Source of the DNA: Narthecium ossifragum | Taxonomy: Eukaryota > Streptophyta > Magnoliopsida > Dioscoreales > Nartheciaceae | Assembly: GCA_963920575.1 (NCBI GenBank) | Contig: OY986972.1 | Span: 18,332,502-18,396,501 of the forward strand | Direction: 5' to 3' | Length of the DNA: 64,000 nucleotides | Shown here: in pieces, positions 1 to 12,176 of the stretch | How the letters are laid out: each line of letters begins with the position of its first letter | Numbering within the stretch: position 1 is the first letter of the stretch | The notes under the pieces: generated by a model | Database searches by the model: none | Told to the model about the DNA's origin: nothing | What the model saw: the letters and a program-made list of their open reading frames with translations, nothing else | Position numbers and translations under genes: made by a program

Positions 1-180
1 GGGGTCCACTGCCATTGAGGAGAGGACGGCGAGTGATATTAAGTTATATCAGCTAAACATAAGAACGGAGACGGTGGAAAACAAAGTAGAACGTATTGAA
101 GGTTCTTGTTGAGCTATACCACTTCCTTTTAATGTATCCAAGGAGTGGAGTCCTATAGGAGAAACAACTCCAATCTGTGG
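1..180. other. Unassigned left flank
   Basis: I recognise no gene or element here. The last 20 bases (AGGAGAAACAACTCCAATCTG-like) recur near 463-486, so part of this stretch belongs to the higher-order unit of the minisatellite that follows. Confidence 0.3.
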
Positions 181-986
181 GGCGTGGCCGACGGCTGACG
201 AAGCCGGTACAGGAGGTGTGGCCGATGGATGACGGAGCCAGTAGAGGGGGCAACGACGGAGCCAGTAGAGTCGGTAGAGGGGGCGTGGCCGGGCGTGGCC
301 GATGGTCGACGGAGCCGATAGAGGGGGCGTGGAGGCGTGGCTGACGGACGACGGAGCTGGTAGAGGAGGCGTGGCCGACGGAGTTGGTAGAGGGGGAAGA
401 GAGAAGAGAGGGAGATGGGAGATGAGAGAAGAGAGAGAGAGAAGAGAGAGAGAGAGAGTGATGTAGGAGAAACAGCTCCAATCTGTGGGGTGTAGGGTGT
501 GCAGCGTGGTCGACGGACGACGGAGCCGGTACAGGGGGCGTGGCAGATGGACAACGGAGCCGATAGAGCCGGTAGAGGGGGCGTGGCCGATGGACGACGG
601 AGCCGGTAGAGCTGATAGAGGGGGTGTGGCCGATGAACGACGGAGCCGGTGGAGGGGGCGTGGCCGACGGATGACGGAGCTGGTAGAGGAGGCGTGGGCG
701 ACGGAGCTGGTAGAGGGGGATGAGAGAAAAGAGGGAGATGGTAGATGAGAGAGAGAGAGAGAGAGCACCAGTTGAGAGAGGAGCACCAGATGGGAGATGG
801 CCGACGGCATGGCGAGGGGGCGTGGCCGACGGTGTGGGGCGAGAGATGGGAGATGGGAGATGAGAGATGGGAGGGGTATTGAGAGAGAGAGAGCTGGTAG
901 AGGGAGCATGGCCGATGGACGACGGAGCTGGTAGAGGGGGCGTGGGGGTGTGGCCGATGGACGACGGAGCCGGTAGAGGGGGCGTG
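181..986. repeat. GC-rich minisatellite, about 36-bp unit (left part)
   Basis: Units such as GGCGTGGCCGATGGACGACG followed by GAGCCGGTAGAGGG repeat with a period near 36 bp and with point differences. Stretches of GAGAGA and GGGAGATGAGAGA separate groups of units, and the phrase 'GGAGAAACAGCTCCAATCTG' recurs at about 160 and 465, so there is also a longer period of roughly 300 bp. Long proline/serine/arginine-rich reading frames on both strands are products of this repetition and not genes. The array continues after the inserted LTR at 3282. Confidence 0.85.
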
Positions 987-3281
987 TGTCGCGCCCCGAC
1001 CCGCGAAAGCCCAACCGGGCCGGGCGACGCGAACCGGAACTTACAAAACGTGGAAAAAGACGGCGAGGGTTCCCTCTAACCTATTGGTCTCCCTAACAAT
1101 TCACCAAAAGCAACCTCAATTAAAAGACATTAATTTAACAACATCGAACCACAGATTTAAAACCCAAAGTGTTTAATATACATATCCTCGGAGAGGGGAA
1201 GATTCGAATACAACATCACTCCCGTAGGAGACTAACTAACCAAAAGTAAAAGCAGTAAAGATCGCCACCTCTCAAAGTCCACCAGGCGCCGCCGCACCGC
1301 CAACCAACTGCCCGGTAAGGGCCAAAAAAGAAGAGCTGACGCCTGCACCTGCAAAAAGCAGTCCCGAGTAGGTGTGAGCACTAAGCTCAGTAGGGATCTA
1401 CAGTACGACACACAGAAGGAAGAGGGAAACGCAACAGTGTCGCCCTTAAGCGAGACTTGGGTGTGCAGCAAGGGTCCCATAACCCTTCGCCGGTGTCCCT
1501 GAAGGGAGGCCTTAGTTATGGTCTTCCAGCCGAACTGGTCACATACTGGGTTGCCCTCATTGAGGCAGGAAACCACACTGCCGTCTCACTAGCAGGCACC
1601 AAACACTGCTAGGCGGGCAACCACACCACTAGGTAGGCACCTCTTCCCCCCAAGAGACAATGATCCGGACATCGGTTTGCACCCACAACGTCTGGCTCGA
1701 GGCCGACACGACCTCTACAATCATCAAGCAACAAGTGTACCAGTCATCTAGGACTATCATCGAATCGACTGGACACAACAATTCGAACCGGGTCCAAACT
1801 ACCCAACCCCGGTCCTAGGGCTAAGTCCAAGCTTCCAGCCTCGGGACGACGACCCAAAGATCACCCTCGCCCTAACTAATGCAATTAATGCACAAATCAA
1901 CAATGCATGCTATGACATACACAAACAGGAGTAAAGCATGCAACAGTATGACAAACATCATATAAGTCAACCGGATCGCTGCAGCGGTACTACCAACCGC
2001 TACCAGCCGATCTGCAGCGGGTCCCAGCATTACGACGGTACCACGATCGTCGACCGCAGACTCCTACAACGGGAAGCAACCCCGAAAAAAGCTGATGAAC
2101 AGTAGAAATATAATATTATAATTCGACATATAATATTATATTTAAAACACCAAAAGTTCTCTACTAGAGTCTATTTGATCTGGTCGATCTGACATCCAAA
2201 CGACGTCGGATTCAAGATCCAACTTAGCCACCAGTAGAGCTACATGTATGGATCAACATATCAAAAATCCAGAATCATCCAACGGTTAGATTAACGGGAA
2301 AACGCTAATCCCAACCACTAATCAAAACTAACTTACCAATTAATTACTGCAACGCAGCCCGTCAGTAATAAATTCATAAAACTTCGTAGGAAAATCGGAA
2401 AAATACGAAATAAACTGGAATGGAAAGCTAATGAAGAGATCTACAACTCTTATGTTTATTAAAACCCAAGATCATACACGTACAAGCCGGAAAACTCGCC
2501 GCACGCCGGCTGTTCTTCAAGAACAGCAGAAAAACCCATTAAAGAACACATGTAGGTAGAAGAACCTACCGAACTGTGCACTCCTCGTCTGATCCCTCGC
2601 AAACCAGCCACCAACAAGGTTCCAAACCACTTCAACGATCTTCCTCTCGTTGCCACGAATCCAACAAGCTTTAAAGCTCCTAAAAAGGTGGTCGGAGGAG
2701 GGAGAATGACGAAGAAGTAGGGGGCTGTCGGAAGAAACTGAGGAAACAGGGCTCCGCGGGAAAGAAGAGAAAGAAGGAAGAAGAGAAAGAAGGAAGAAGA
2801 GAAGAGAAGAGAAGGAAAGAAGAGGAAGGAAAGCCCGGGGGAAAGCCGGGAAAGTCGGAGGAAAGGGGAAGGAGGGGAGGGAAAGTCCTCCCCTTCTGAC
2901 AAGAGAGAGCGACGGCCGGCTGCCGTTCTCGCGAAGGAGAAAAAGCCACCGACTTGCTCACGAGTCTGAGATCGATCGCTCCTATGAGCGATCGATCGCT
3001 CAATGGCCGTAAGCTGCCCAGAAGCAAGCTTCCACGCGCCCAAGCTGGGATCTTCCGATCCCGGGTCCACCTAACCATTCTAATCAAGCACTAACACATA
3101 CAAGGTCAGTGTATGCACACGCGGGTGTGAAACAAACCAACAAGGCGTAATTTACCAAATTACCCTTGTGGTCCAAGAAACAATACGATCCACCGGATCG
3201 CGCGCTCGACGCGAAGGAAACCAACGAGCCACGGGTCCGACCCAGCCGGTCGACCCAGGAGTAGAGGGACGGGTCCTCACA
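987..3281 (-). mobile_element. Solo LTR, Ty3/gypsy-like family T1 (2295 bp)
   Basis: On the plus strand it starts TGTCGCGCCCCGACC and ends GGGTCCTCACA, the reverse complement of an LTR that begins TGTGAGGACCC and ends GACA. It is flanked by a perfect 5-bp target duplication GCGTG (982-986 and 3282-3286) inside the 36-bp minisatellite, so this is a complete solo LTR with both termini. No primer-binding site, polypurine tract or pol gene adjoins it. Related copies lie at 9648-11930, 19722-20962 and 31572-33839. Minus-strand orientation is inferred from the related LTR at 46926, where the primer site is visible. Reading frames inside, such as the leucine/serine-rich ones near 2460-3080, have no recognisable domain. 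Confidence 0.88.
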
Positions 3282-3440
3282 GCGTGGGGCGTGGCCGACG
3301 GACGACGGAGCCGATAGAGGGGGCGTGGCCGACAGAGCCGGTAGAGGGGGCGTGGCCGACAGAGCCGGTAGAGGGGGATGTGAGAAGAGAGGGAGATGGG
3401 AGATGGGAGATGAGAGAAGACAGAGGGTGATGGGATGGCT
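3282..3440. repeat. GC-rich minisatellite (right part)
   Basis: It continues the 36-bp array interrupted by the solo LTR (GTGGCCGACGGACGACGGAG and variants), then decays into GGGAGATGAGAGA-type purine-rich sequence. Confidence 0.8.
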
Positions 3441-3669
3441 GGTCAGTCACATCCCATCCCGTCCCCCCCCATCTCTTCGTTTAAGTGGAGGCTGAGTTTT
3501 TGGGCGGGAGGAAGGGATGTGAGGTAGTGGTTTCGGCGGGAACTCAAAATTTTGGATGGGAATTTCAAAGTTGTTGATGGAATCTGGACCGTTGGATGTA
3601 TTTGGAGATAAATCACAGCCGTTGTTTATGTTTTATAGTTGAGACATTTCAAAAACCGCTCTTCTTTAT
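3441..3669. other. Unassigned, AT microsatellite at the end
   Basis: No coding or element signature is visible. A short (AT)n run lies near 3669-3685. Confidence 0.3.
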
Positions 3670-3858
3670 AATATATATATATATATCGGGGTGGGTTCTG
3701 GTTTTTTAAAACTAAACAGAAACCATCCCAAACCCGTTCGGATTTTACTTCGCTATCCCATACCCGCTCTCCGCTCCAAACCCAATTAAATCCATCCCAA
3801 ACTGTACGGGGTAGGGCGGGGTGGTAACTCGCCTAACCCGCCCCATTGCCATCCCTAC
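3670..3858. mobile_element. hAT-type MITE fragment
   Basis: The right end reads, on the opposite strand, TAGGGATGGCAATGGGGCGG, followed by GGT/GGGC-rich sequence ('AACCCGCCCC', 'CCCATACCCGCTC'). This terminus is common among plant hAT-type MITEs. The matching left terminus and target duplication were not found, so the copy is probably truncated at its left. Confidence 0.5.
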
Positions 3859-3989
3859 ACTGGAAGGTATTATATTACTATAGAAGAAGAAGTTACAGTA
3901 TCTCCTAATCAAAGGAGACTAGTTAGGAATGAAATAGTTACATGATTAGATGTATTGCCTAATATAAAACAATAATATCAATAATATCT

Positions 3990-5050
3990 TTAACAAACCC
4001 GCAAGCTCAAGGTGGCTGGTCAACACAAAGCTTGGTTCGTATCTCCGAGAACCGATGAGTTGGAAGGCTCTTTCTGAGAAGATCAGCAACTTGAAATTCG
4101 CTTGAAACATATTGAAACTTGAGGATTTCTATTGCCACATTTTCATGAACAAAGTGAACATCAATCTCAATATGTCTGCTCCTGTCGTGGAAGACTGGAT
4201 TGGAAGTCATGTGAAGAGTGCTTTGGTTAACAAAGTAAGAGTGGATGATCCGATTGAGAGAGATGTAAGAACTGAAAGATGTTTAGAAACCATACCATCT
4301 CGAATGTAACTGTCACAAGAGCACGATATTCAACCTCTAAACTGGATCGACTGACAGTGGGTTGCTTTTTGGAGACCCAAGTGATAATATTCGGGCCCAA
4401 AAAAATAGTAAAACCACTAGTGGATCGTCGATCATGGGGCGATCGGGCAAAAATCCAGTGAAAAAGAGATAAGAAGATGGATGTAGATGAAGACCATGAG
4501 ACATCGTATTTTAAACATATCGCAAGATAGGCTTGGCGGCTATAAGATGTGTTGTGGTAGGAGCATGCAAGACATGATTAACCACATAACTAATGTCAGG
4601 TCTAGTCATGGTCAAATACTACATAGAGCCGACCAACTAACGAAATTCTAGAACATCCGGTAGAGGATCTCCATTTGAAAGTCAAAGCTTTTGGCTAGAA
4701 AAGGTTTTGGCGTCTCCATCAGTTTGGAGCCAGTGAGACCAAATTTAATGCGTAGCTGAGTGGCATACCGATTTTGTGATAAAAAGAGACTGTGGGGTGT
4801 TCTTTTGATTTCCATGCCTAGGAAGTAACTGAGAGACCCAAGTTCTTTTATGTCAAAGGCAGTGGCAAGCTTTGATAGAAAATCCTGAATTTGTGCGTCA
4901 TTAGACCCCATAAGAATGAGATCATCAACATAGCAAGCTTTGATAGAAAATCCTGAATTTGTGCATCATTAGACCTCGTAAGAATGAGATCATCAACATA
5001 AAACAAGTAAGATGATAATGTTAGAATGTTGGTGTTCGACAATAAATGCG
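3990..5050 (-). pseudogene. Copia pol fragment: end of reverse transcriptase and RNase H
   Basis: The minus strand encodes decayed Ty1/copia polyprotein. From high to low coordinate one sees the RT catalytic motif YVDDLILT (near 5000), then DFLSKLATAFDIKELGSLSY, then FLGMEIKR and LFLSQNRYATQL (around 4750-4860), and the RNase H C-terminal segment HIEIDVHFVHENVA with VADLLRKSLPTHRF (4007-4210). Frameshifts and stops break the frame several times. The region between 4220 and 4640 is poorly conserved. A 68-bp tandem duplication at 4865-5000 repeats the YVDD-encoding stretch and shifts the frame. There is no gag, protease or integrase part here. It is a dead fragment. Confidence 0.85.
4865..5000. 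repeat. 68-bp tandem duplication inside copia RT
   Basis: Units 4865-4932 and 4933-5000 both begin GCAAGCTTTGATAGAAAATC and both end CATCAACATA, with few differences. The unit encodes, on the minus strand, the YVDD motif and the following 20 residues. Confidence 0.9.
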
Positions 5051-5660
5051 CTATCTCGGGTTGAGATGTTTTCTCATTTTATTGTGATAAAAAAATCATT
5101 TACATATGGTGGAAAACCGAAGGAACAACACTCATGGGTTTCAATTTCACCACACATAGGTATCCATGATTGAAATTGGCCCATCATTTACATCTGGGTG
5201 GAACTCATGGATTCGGTACTTTAAATAAATTACATTTAAGAAATAAAATGAAACTTCAAAAGACTCGGAATCCTGGGAGTTGATGTAGATCCTTGGAGCT
5301 TTCCTCTCTCTTCACGTACGCCTCCGTCATCTGTGTCTTGCCTTTAGCGCCACAACTTCTCTTTTGTTTGCGCCATCGGGTGTTTGTCTAGCTTTCTGCC
5401 TGTGTCAAATTGTGGATTTGTCGTTTTCAATCTTATGTGTTGCTTCTGGCGTGTTGTGTCTTTGATGTTGTTGATCATCGGCCTTTAGTGTCCGGCACTA
5501 GATCTGTGTTGTTTGGATGTTGTATAATTAATCTTTGGCCTTCAGTGTTCGGCGCTAGATATGTGTTGGTTTGGTGTTGAGTAGATCACCGCTTGAGCAT
5601 ATGTCCCGCCTTTCGCATATGATCTTCTTGTATTGGTGTTATTGTTGTGAGTCCAAGTAA
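5051..5660. other. Noncoding, TGTTG/CGGC-rich repeat-like DNA
   Basis: No gene is seen. The second half (5380-5640) is built of loose repeats (TTGATGTTGTTGATCATCGG, 'CCTTCAGTGTTCGGCGCTAG') resembling in style the degenerate minisatellite at 9240-9640 and 16430-16880. It may be the 3' tail of a non-LTR element, but I cannot prove that. Confidence 0.35.
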
Positions 5661-6319
5661 AAGAAAAACTGGGAGGAGTGTATAGTGTGTATGCTAGTAA
5701 AAGAAATGAAGTGTCAATAAAACAAGTAAGAATAGGATGAGAGCAAGGTTAGAAAGATTGCACCAAGTTTTATAGTGTTCGACCCAATTTTTGGTCTATG
5801 TCCACTTCGCTCAAGGCCCTCCTTGAGGTTTCACTACTTGTAAATATTTTACAAGTGTTCCTCCAAGCTTTCAAGTGCTTGATAACCTTACAATCGACTA
5901 CAAGCGACTCCTAGATCTTTCACAAGGTTCTTCTTCACACTTGAAGAAGGTTTACAAAGGTTTAGCTCTCAAGTAGTAATGAAAAATGAAGATCAAACTT
6001 GTCCAAAATGTTCACAAATAATAGCAATAGGTAAGAGGCAAGTTTACTGTTCAAAACTACTTATACCAGTCCTTCATATCATCCAAAAGAAGCCTTCAAC
6101 GGCTCCTTGCAACTTCCCAATGGCTTTATTTTTGACTCTACGCACGCTGACGGACGACCCTCGTATCGTTACCCACATCGTCCATCGCGCTCAAAACATA
6201 GACTGGATCATCCACTGAATCAGCCTTCAAGCCTCACAGTCGATCCGAAGTCGATCCGTACTTCATCCGTCACATCGACTATACTCCTCAGTCAACAAAG
6301 TATACATCCAGGGTCGATT
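5661..6319 (-). mobile_element. Copia (SIRE-like) LTR, left part
   Basis: Sequence such as TATAGTGTTCGACCC, ACTTCGCTCAAGGCCCTCCT and CAAGTGCTTGATAACCTTAC matches, reverse-complemented, the 3' half of the copia LTR at 60274-61239 and the minus-strand LTR at 26090-27195. It ends in TCGA-rich repeats (6165-6319) typical of the middle of these LTRs. It is interrupted at 6319 by a solo gypsy LTR and resumes at 8809. The outer boundary near 5661 is approximate. Confidence 0.65.
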
Positions 6320-8808
6320 TATCACACCATGACCCATAAAGGCCATCCGAATTGGGACGTGAGGGACCTATTCATGTTCACTTCCAACTTCCCAACCAGG
6401 GCGTGTTACACTACAAATTTCATGATTAATTTGAACAATTTACTTTTAGGGGTAAAACAGTAAATTTAGCAATCTATTTACAGATCTAGATCTGATTTCA
6501 GCATCTCTAAATTAACATAATATCAATTGATACAAGATACAAGTCCTCATTTACACAATATAAAATGTCAAAACCTCAAAAAGAGAAATTATACATTTAA
6601 TAGAATCCTCAAATTATATTGTATAGCAAAAATATGTAAAAGTACAACTGGGCCATTAAGATCATCAAGCACCTCCTGAAGTCGACGCGCCACCAAAAGT
6701 CTGTCCAGCTGGTGCTACAAAAGAAGAGCTGGCGCCAGCCCCTGCAAAACGCAGCCCGGGTATGAGTGAGAAACAAAGCTCAGTAGGGTTTTACTTTACC
6801 ATAACCCCATCGATTCCCAAAGGATCCTACCTTTCTCAACCAGCCACGGTGGGACTGACACCATCACGCTTGGAGAAAAAGAAACTTGAACTGAGGTGGG
6901 AACACCCTTACCCAGCAGAAAACCACTGCTTGGGGACACACGTAAGGGACATCGACAACCATCATTAGCACTTGGATTTGGAGAAGCGACATGAACTCTA
7001 AACCTCAAACAACAGAGTATGTGTAGCCAACTAGGCAACAACCTCGGTAAAATAAGATTAACATAACAATTCACGTCCTAGACTTTGCTACCCAGTTTTG
7101 GTCCTACTGTTAGATCCGAACTGCCCGAGCCCTCGGATAGGTAATCAACCCATTGCCCACGCCTAACTTGGAATGTCTCTAATGCATATAATGCATGCAC
7201 CTATACAAGCATCTAATCTAGGTGTCACTATATTCCACATCAACATTAGAGGTTCAATAGTTAAACAATAACACGATAAAAGAATCAAACCTGATTCTCA
7301 AACAGAAATCGGCATTACAACGCCGCTATATAATAGCCCTCAGCGGAACACCGGCACACAACAAACTAAGGATCCACAGTTATCCAACAGATAACAGCTT
7401 AACAATACAATGATTAAGCATTCAATCAGTTATACAAGCAATCAATCAAAGCAGTATGACACACCGCCGGCCCATTTACCTACATATTTCTGGGAGTCAT
7501 CACTCTTCTGGTTAACCATAACCCCTCAATAGGGTCCTTCCCAACATACAGGTCTAAATATGTATAAGGGCTATGTACAAGGGGTAGTTAAGCAATTAAA
7601 CAACCACATTACAGGAAATCACAAGATTGAAGGAAGAATCACATAATCTACATTTAAGGCCGAATCACGTTCAAAACATCCAATAAATCCCTCGAAAATC
7701 CACTATTAATAGCATGCATGCTTCTTAGCATTATTAGATATCTATCATGAAAGAATCCAACCAAAAGAATCACGAAAATCACTACTTAAAGAATGCGGTC
7801 GATGCGAAGGTCGACCTTGAGATGAGGTAATGGCTGGCGGTCGATCCAAGCATCAACCCTGAGAAGCCATTTGGGCATCTGAGACACACGATCTATGCAA
7901 CGGTCGACCATGAAACCTAGGTGAATAATGGCGGTTGATCTATGCATCGACCTTGAGAAGATATTTTGGCATCCAAGGCTCAGAGTCTAAGCGACGATTG
8001 ACCGGGGAACCTGGGTGAACAATTATGTGAACAGTGCTGTGAATTCAATTTTGGATTTGATCTACCAAAACTTATCAGAAAACGATGAAACTTTACAGTG
8101 TGATAGAATTTAAGGTGAGGGATCTAATGATACCAATGTTCTGACTGGTAGTATTTAGATCTTGCTTGATTCAGCCAAAAAACCGATAAAACCGGTGAAA
8201 GAATACGGAATTCGTTCGAAGAATACGAAATTGAGCTGGTAGGAATGCTCTAAACATGATATTACACTACTCTATCAAGTTTCATAACATTCCAAACAAA
8301 GAAACCACACCAAACTTAATAAATTTAATCCTAAGTATTCCAATTTTCTAGAATCGGGTAGAAGCACCTACATGTATAGCTGGGCCAATCCTTTACCAAT
8401 CACCCAACTCTGATCATCCGGAACTCGCCTCGAAAAACTACAACCAAGCCTCCAATCCGGCAACCAACATGGGAGAGAAAGAGAGAAAGAGAGAAAAGAA
8501 GAGAGAGAGAAGGCTTCGGGGGTATTTATAGAGATCTGAAATTGATCTCGGCTGTCCGATTCAATCTTTTCCTATCGAGCTCCGATCTTTCGATCAGAAA
8601 CGCCCCTAAGATTTTAATCAATCACATATATCAATTCAAGGTTGTGTGGGCACTAAGCGGGTGTAAAACTGACCGTCAAGGCACAATTTTAGCAAATTGC
8701 CCATGGGGTTCAAAACAACAATGCGATCGGGCACGCGGAACAAAACCAATAGAACCCACGAGTCCGACCTACGCAGTTGAACCAGGTATAGAGTTACATG
8801 TCCTCACA
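6320..8808 (-). mobile_element. Solo LTR, Ty3/gypsy-like family T2 (2489 bp)
   Basis: The plus-strand left end TATCACACCATGACCC corresponds to TGTCACACCCCGACCC of related copies, with the terminal G mutated. The right end is GTCCTCACA. Flanks CGATT (6315-6319) and CGATG (8809-8813) form an imperfect target duplication, and the sequence on both sides is one copia LTR. An internal block at 6740-6805 (GCAGCCCGGGTATGAGTGAG, AGCTCAGTAGGGTTT) is shared with the other T1/T2 LTRs. A (GA)n run lies at 8470-8510, next to GGTATTTATAGAG, which is a TATAAATA box on the minus strand. A TCGA-rich array lies at 7795-8000. Confidence 0.8.
8522..8531 (-). promoter_or_regulatory. TATA box of a T2 LTR
   Basis: TATTTATA on the plus strand gives TATAAATA on the minus strand, at the usual place in the LTR between the U3-like part and the GA-rich leader. 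This is inference from sequence only. Confidence 0.45.
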
Positions 8809-9238
8809 CGATGTATGGATCGACCTTCACTTGGCTTCTAGCATCTCGGTCAACCTTTGCATCGTGTATAAACCTGAAATATTTAAACAAATATTCTCTC
8901 TAATGCAATATTTAAATTTTAAAGAAAATGAAGATATTGAATCGTGGTTGATCCGTGCTTCGACCTCTACACAGTCATGGTCGATTTGTGCATCGACCAC
9001 GGTATTGATCGTACGGCTCAGACAAGAAATTGTCCACCCAAGGTGGATGCATGGATCAACCTCAAGCCATATTTAAATTTTGGCCAAGTGAGGAGCATCG
9101 TCTTTGCCACCTCGAGATCGATCCTTGCACCGACCACAAGTACAAAACTTCTAAAAAAATGTATACTTCCAAATAAATGGGTAATTAGGTAGTAAGTATT
9201 AAACTAATATTTTATCATTCTATATATATTGCTGTAAA
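8809..9238 (-). mobile_element. Copia (SIRE-like) LTR, right part
   Basis: It continues the LTR interrupted at 6320, with TCGA-rich repeats (ATGTATGGATCGACC, ATTTGTGCATCGACC) and then AT-rich sequence resembling the 5' terminal part of the other copia LTRs (compare 27000-27130). It ends near ATAAGGTTAGGATCC. Confidence 0.6.
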
Positions 9239-9647
9239 TAAGGTTAGGATCCACAATTTTGTTGCCATCCGATCTGTTTGGTGTTGCGCTAATCGTTGCT
9301 GCGGGCTTTTGTCTCACCTTCGACGTCGGATCTCCTTTGTTGTTGTTTTGATTGTCGCTTCCAGCTTTGTATCAGCTTCGGCATCAGATCTGCTTTGTTG
9401 TCGGTGTATTGATGCTCGCTTCTGGCTTCTATCGTGCCTTCGGCATCATATGTGCTTTGTTGTCAATGTGTTGATCTTCGCTTCCGGCTCTACCTCGCCT
9501 TTAGCATCAGATTTCCTGTGTTGTCGACTGTCGCTTCCGGCTTCTATCTCGCCTCGACATCGGATCTACCTTGTTGTGGGCATGTTGATTGTCACCTCCG
9601 ACTCTATCTTGCCTTCGGCGTCAGATCTGTTTGGTGTGGTAGTTCGA
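9239..9647. repeat. Noncoding repeat R, copy 1 left part, with a 60-65-bp degenerate minisatellite
   Basis: Units of the type TTGTTGTTGGTGTTTTGATC, 'GTCGCTTCCGGCTTCTATC' and 'TCGCCTTCGGCATCAGATCT' repeat six to seven times. A second copy of the same stretch lies at 16430-16890. Here it is interrupted after TGGTAGTTCG by an LTR. The reading frame rich in SASDLLCC-like strings is a by-product of the repeats. Confidence 0.7.
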
Positions 9648-11930
9648 GGGAAACGCCCAGCGCATGCTGATAAGTCACCAACCGGGCCAGCGCGAACCAG
9701 AACCTAACTAATGCGGAAAATTTTTGGCGAGGGGTTCCCTCTAACTTACTGGTCTCCCTAAACAATTCATAAGCACCCTTAATTAACAATAATTCCAAAC
9801 CTCAAAAGATATAATATAATATTCAAATCCTCAAAAGGGTTTACATTAATATACATTACACTCCCGTAAGAGGCTAACTAACAAAAAGGGTGTAGATGAT
9901 CACCGCTCCTCAAGCACCCCCAGACGCCGTCGCGCCACCAAACACCTGTCTGGTAGGGGCCACTGAAAAAGAGCTGACGCCTGCACCTGCAAAACGCATC
10001 CCGGGTAGGAGTGAGCATAAAGCTCAGTAGGGTTTTACACTACGACACACAAAAAAGGGAGGGAACACAACAGTCTCGCCCCCAAGTAAGGTCTGGGTGT
10101 AAACATGGGTCCCATAACCCCACCACGTGTCCCTGAGGTCCACGATCATGATCTTCCAGAAGAACTGGTCACATGATGGGTCACGCTCAGTAAGCAGGAA
10201 ACAACACTGCTGACTCACAAGCAGGTAACCGGCACTGCTGGCGGGAAATGGCACCGCTGAGTAGGCACGCCCTCTACTCAAGAGTCGTTATAACTGGACA
10301 TCGGCTACACCTCAGAACCCAACTCGAGGCTGACACGACCTCTAAATCATCGATCAAGATGTATTCAAGTCATCTAAGCCTATCATCGATATCGACTGAA
10401 TACTACAATCCAACCTGGACCTTGCTATCCGCCACGGTCCTAGAGCTAAATCCGAGCTACCCGAAAGCCTAGGATCGGCGATCAACCCATCGCCTACACC
10501 CTAACCTTATTCATCTAATGCGCAACAGAATGCATGCTATGATCATACACATGTAAGAGGTAAGTATGTAACAGTATGATAAAGATAACATACAATTTCA
10601 ACTGGATCGCTGCAGCGGTACTACCGATCTCTGCCAGCCAATCCGCAGCGGGTCCTGGCATTACGACGGTACCACGACCGTCAACCGCGGACTCCTGCAA
10701 CGGGAAGCAACCCCAAAAACTCAGAAGAACATATAATATAATATTATATGTTCAACACATATAATATTATTAAAAAAAACACCAAGATCCTCTAATTAGG
10801 GGCTAAGTGACCTCATTGATCCGACATCCAAACGACGTCGGATTCGAGATCCATATAAACATGCTGGGATCAAGATATCCAAAATCAGGAAACATCAGAC
10901 GGCTAGATTACCCGGAAAACACTAATCAAAACCATTAATCTCACTAATTACCTTTAATTGCTGCAACGCAGCCCATCCGTAGGAAAATCATAACAAATCA
11001 TAGGAAACTCAGAAAATTACGAAACCGATTGGTCTGAGAGTAGATTCAAAGATCTACAACTCCCATGTTCATTATAAACCAAGATCATGCATGTACAGAT
11101 CGAAAAACGCGCCGTAAACCGGCTGTTCTTCAAGAACAGAGAAACCGGAAAATCTGAGTTTAAACATGCTAAAAGCCTACTAAAAACTCAATCAAATCTT
11201 ATGAAACTTACAACAGAAATTAAGCTAAGCAAGAGGCATCCAACAACACCAAGAACACCTAAATCTACCAGCTAGATTAAGAGAAAACCCCTAAACAACC
11301 TCAAGTAGGTAGAAACCTACTGGAAACGTAATCCTCGGCTGATTCCTCGAGGTACGACCACCAAATTGGATTCAAACCAAGCCAGGGATCTTCCTCTCGC
11401 TGCCATGAATCCAACGAGCCTTCAAGCAACCAAAAAGATGGCTGGAGGAGGGAGAACGTAGGGGAAGAAGGAGACGGAAAGCAAACCAGAAAAACAGGAG
11501 AAGTCGCGGCCTATTTATAGGCTCGAGTCCGATTGATCGGTCCAGGCACCGATCGGTCAGACTAGGCCAGGCTAAGTCGGTTCACGTCCTAATCCGGACA
11601 CGTTGGACCACCGACACAATTCTGATCGGTCGCTCCCAGGAGTGATCGATCGCACACGGGCCGCCAGCTGCCTAAAAACAGGCTTCTGCGCACCCGAGCT
11701 TGGATCACCAAGCCCGCCTAGGGTTCTAGCAAACACATAAATCAAACATAGGGGTTGTATGTGCACCACACGGGTGTGAAACAAACTGACAAGACATAAT
11801 TTACCAAATTGCCCTCGCGGTCCAAGAAACAATGCTATCCACCGGATCGCGCGCTCGACGCGAAACAATCAAACGAGCCACGGGCCCGAGCCAGCCGGTC
11901 GGCTCAGGAATAGAGGGACAGGTCCTCACA
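9648..11930 (-). mobile_element. LTR, family T1, left terminus degraded (about 2283 bp)
   Basis: It is homologous along its length to the solo LTR at 987-3281. Examples are AACCTAACTAATGCGG and GGTTCCCTCTAAC at the left, the AGCTCAGTAGGGTTTTACAC core near 10020-10045, and GGTCCTCACA at the right end. The first bases, which should read TGTCGCGCC, are replaced by unrelated sequence, and about 80 bp of the target is missing when compared with the intact copy of repeat R at 16890-16970. No target duplication was found. A TATA-like TATTTATAG lies at 11511-11519 (minus strand). Confidence 0.75.
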
Positions 11931-12176
11931 AGCGGTATCGGTGAACAACGTGCCCGTGGCACGGCGATGAGCTCGAAGCCTAACATAGATCTTGACGACA
12001 AGGCTGGTCGTGGCAACAACGATAGCTCGCTAACAGAGCTTCACAGCTGATGAAGCGCCGTGCCGGTGGTCAAGTTTCGTTGAGGAAGGAGCTCGAGCGG
12101 AGGAGAACTCGGTGCCTGAACAATGGCGGTGCATAAATGCCACCAGCAAGATAATGTTCGAAGTGGTTGATGGCGG
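11931..12176. repeat. Noncoding repeat R, copy 1 right part
   Basis: The run GGTATCGGTGAACAACGTGC to GGTTGATGGCGG matches 16965-17213 nearly base for base (AGCCTAACATAGATCTTGAC, GGTCAAGTTTCGTTGAGGAA). This shows that the two copies of R were once contiguous and that this one was later split by two LTRs. Confidence 0.8.

Noticed and set aside
49..1014. Long minus-strand open frame of 321 codons rich in Pro, Ser, Leu and Arg
   Set aside because: It lies in the 36-bp minisatellite and runs into an LTR terminus. The repeat length is divisible by three, so open frames arise by repetition, and no domain is visible.
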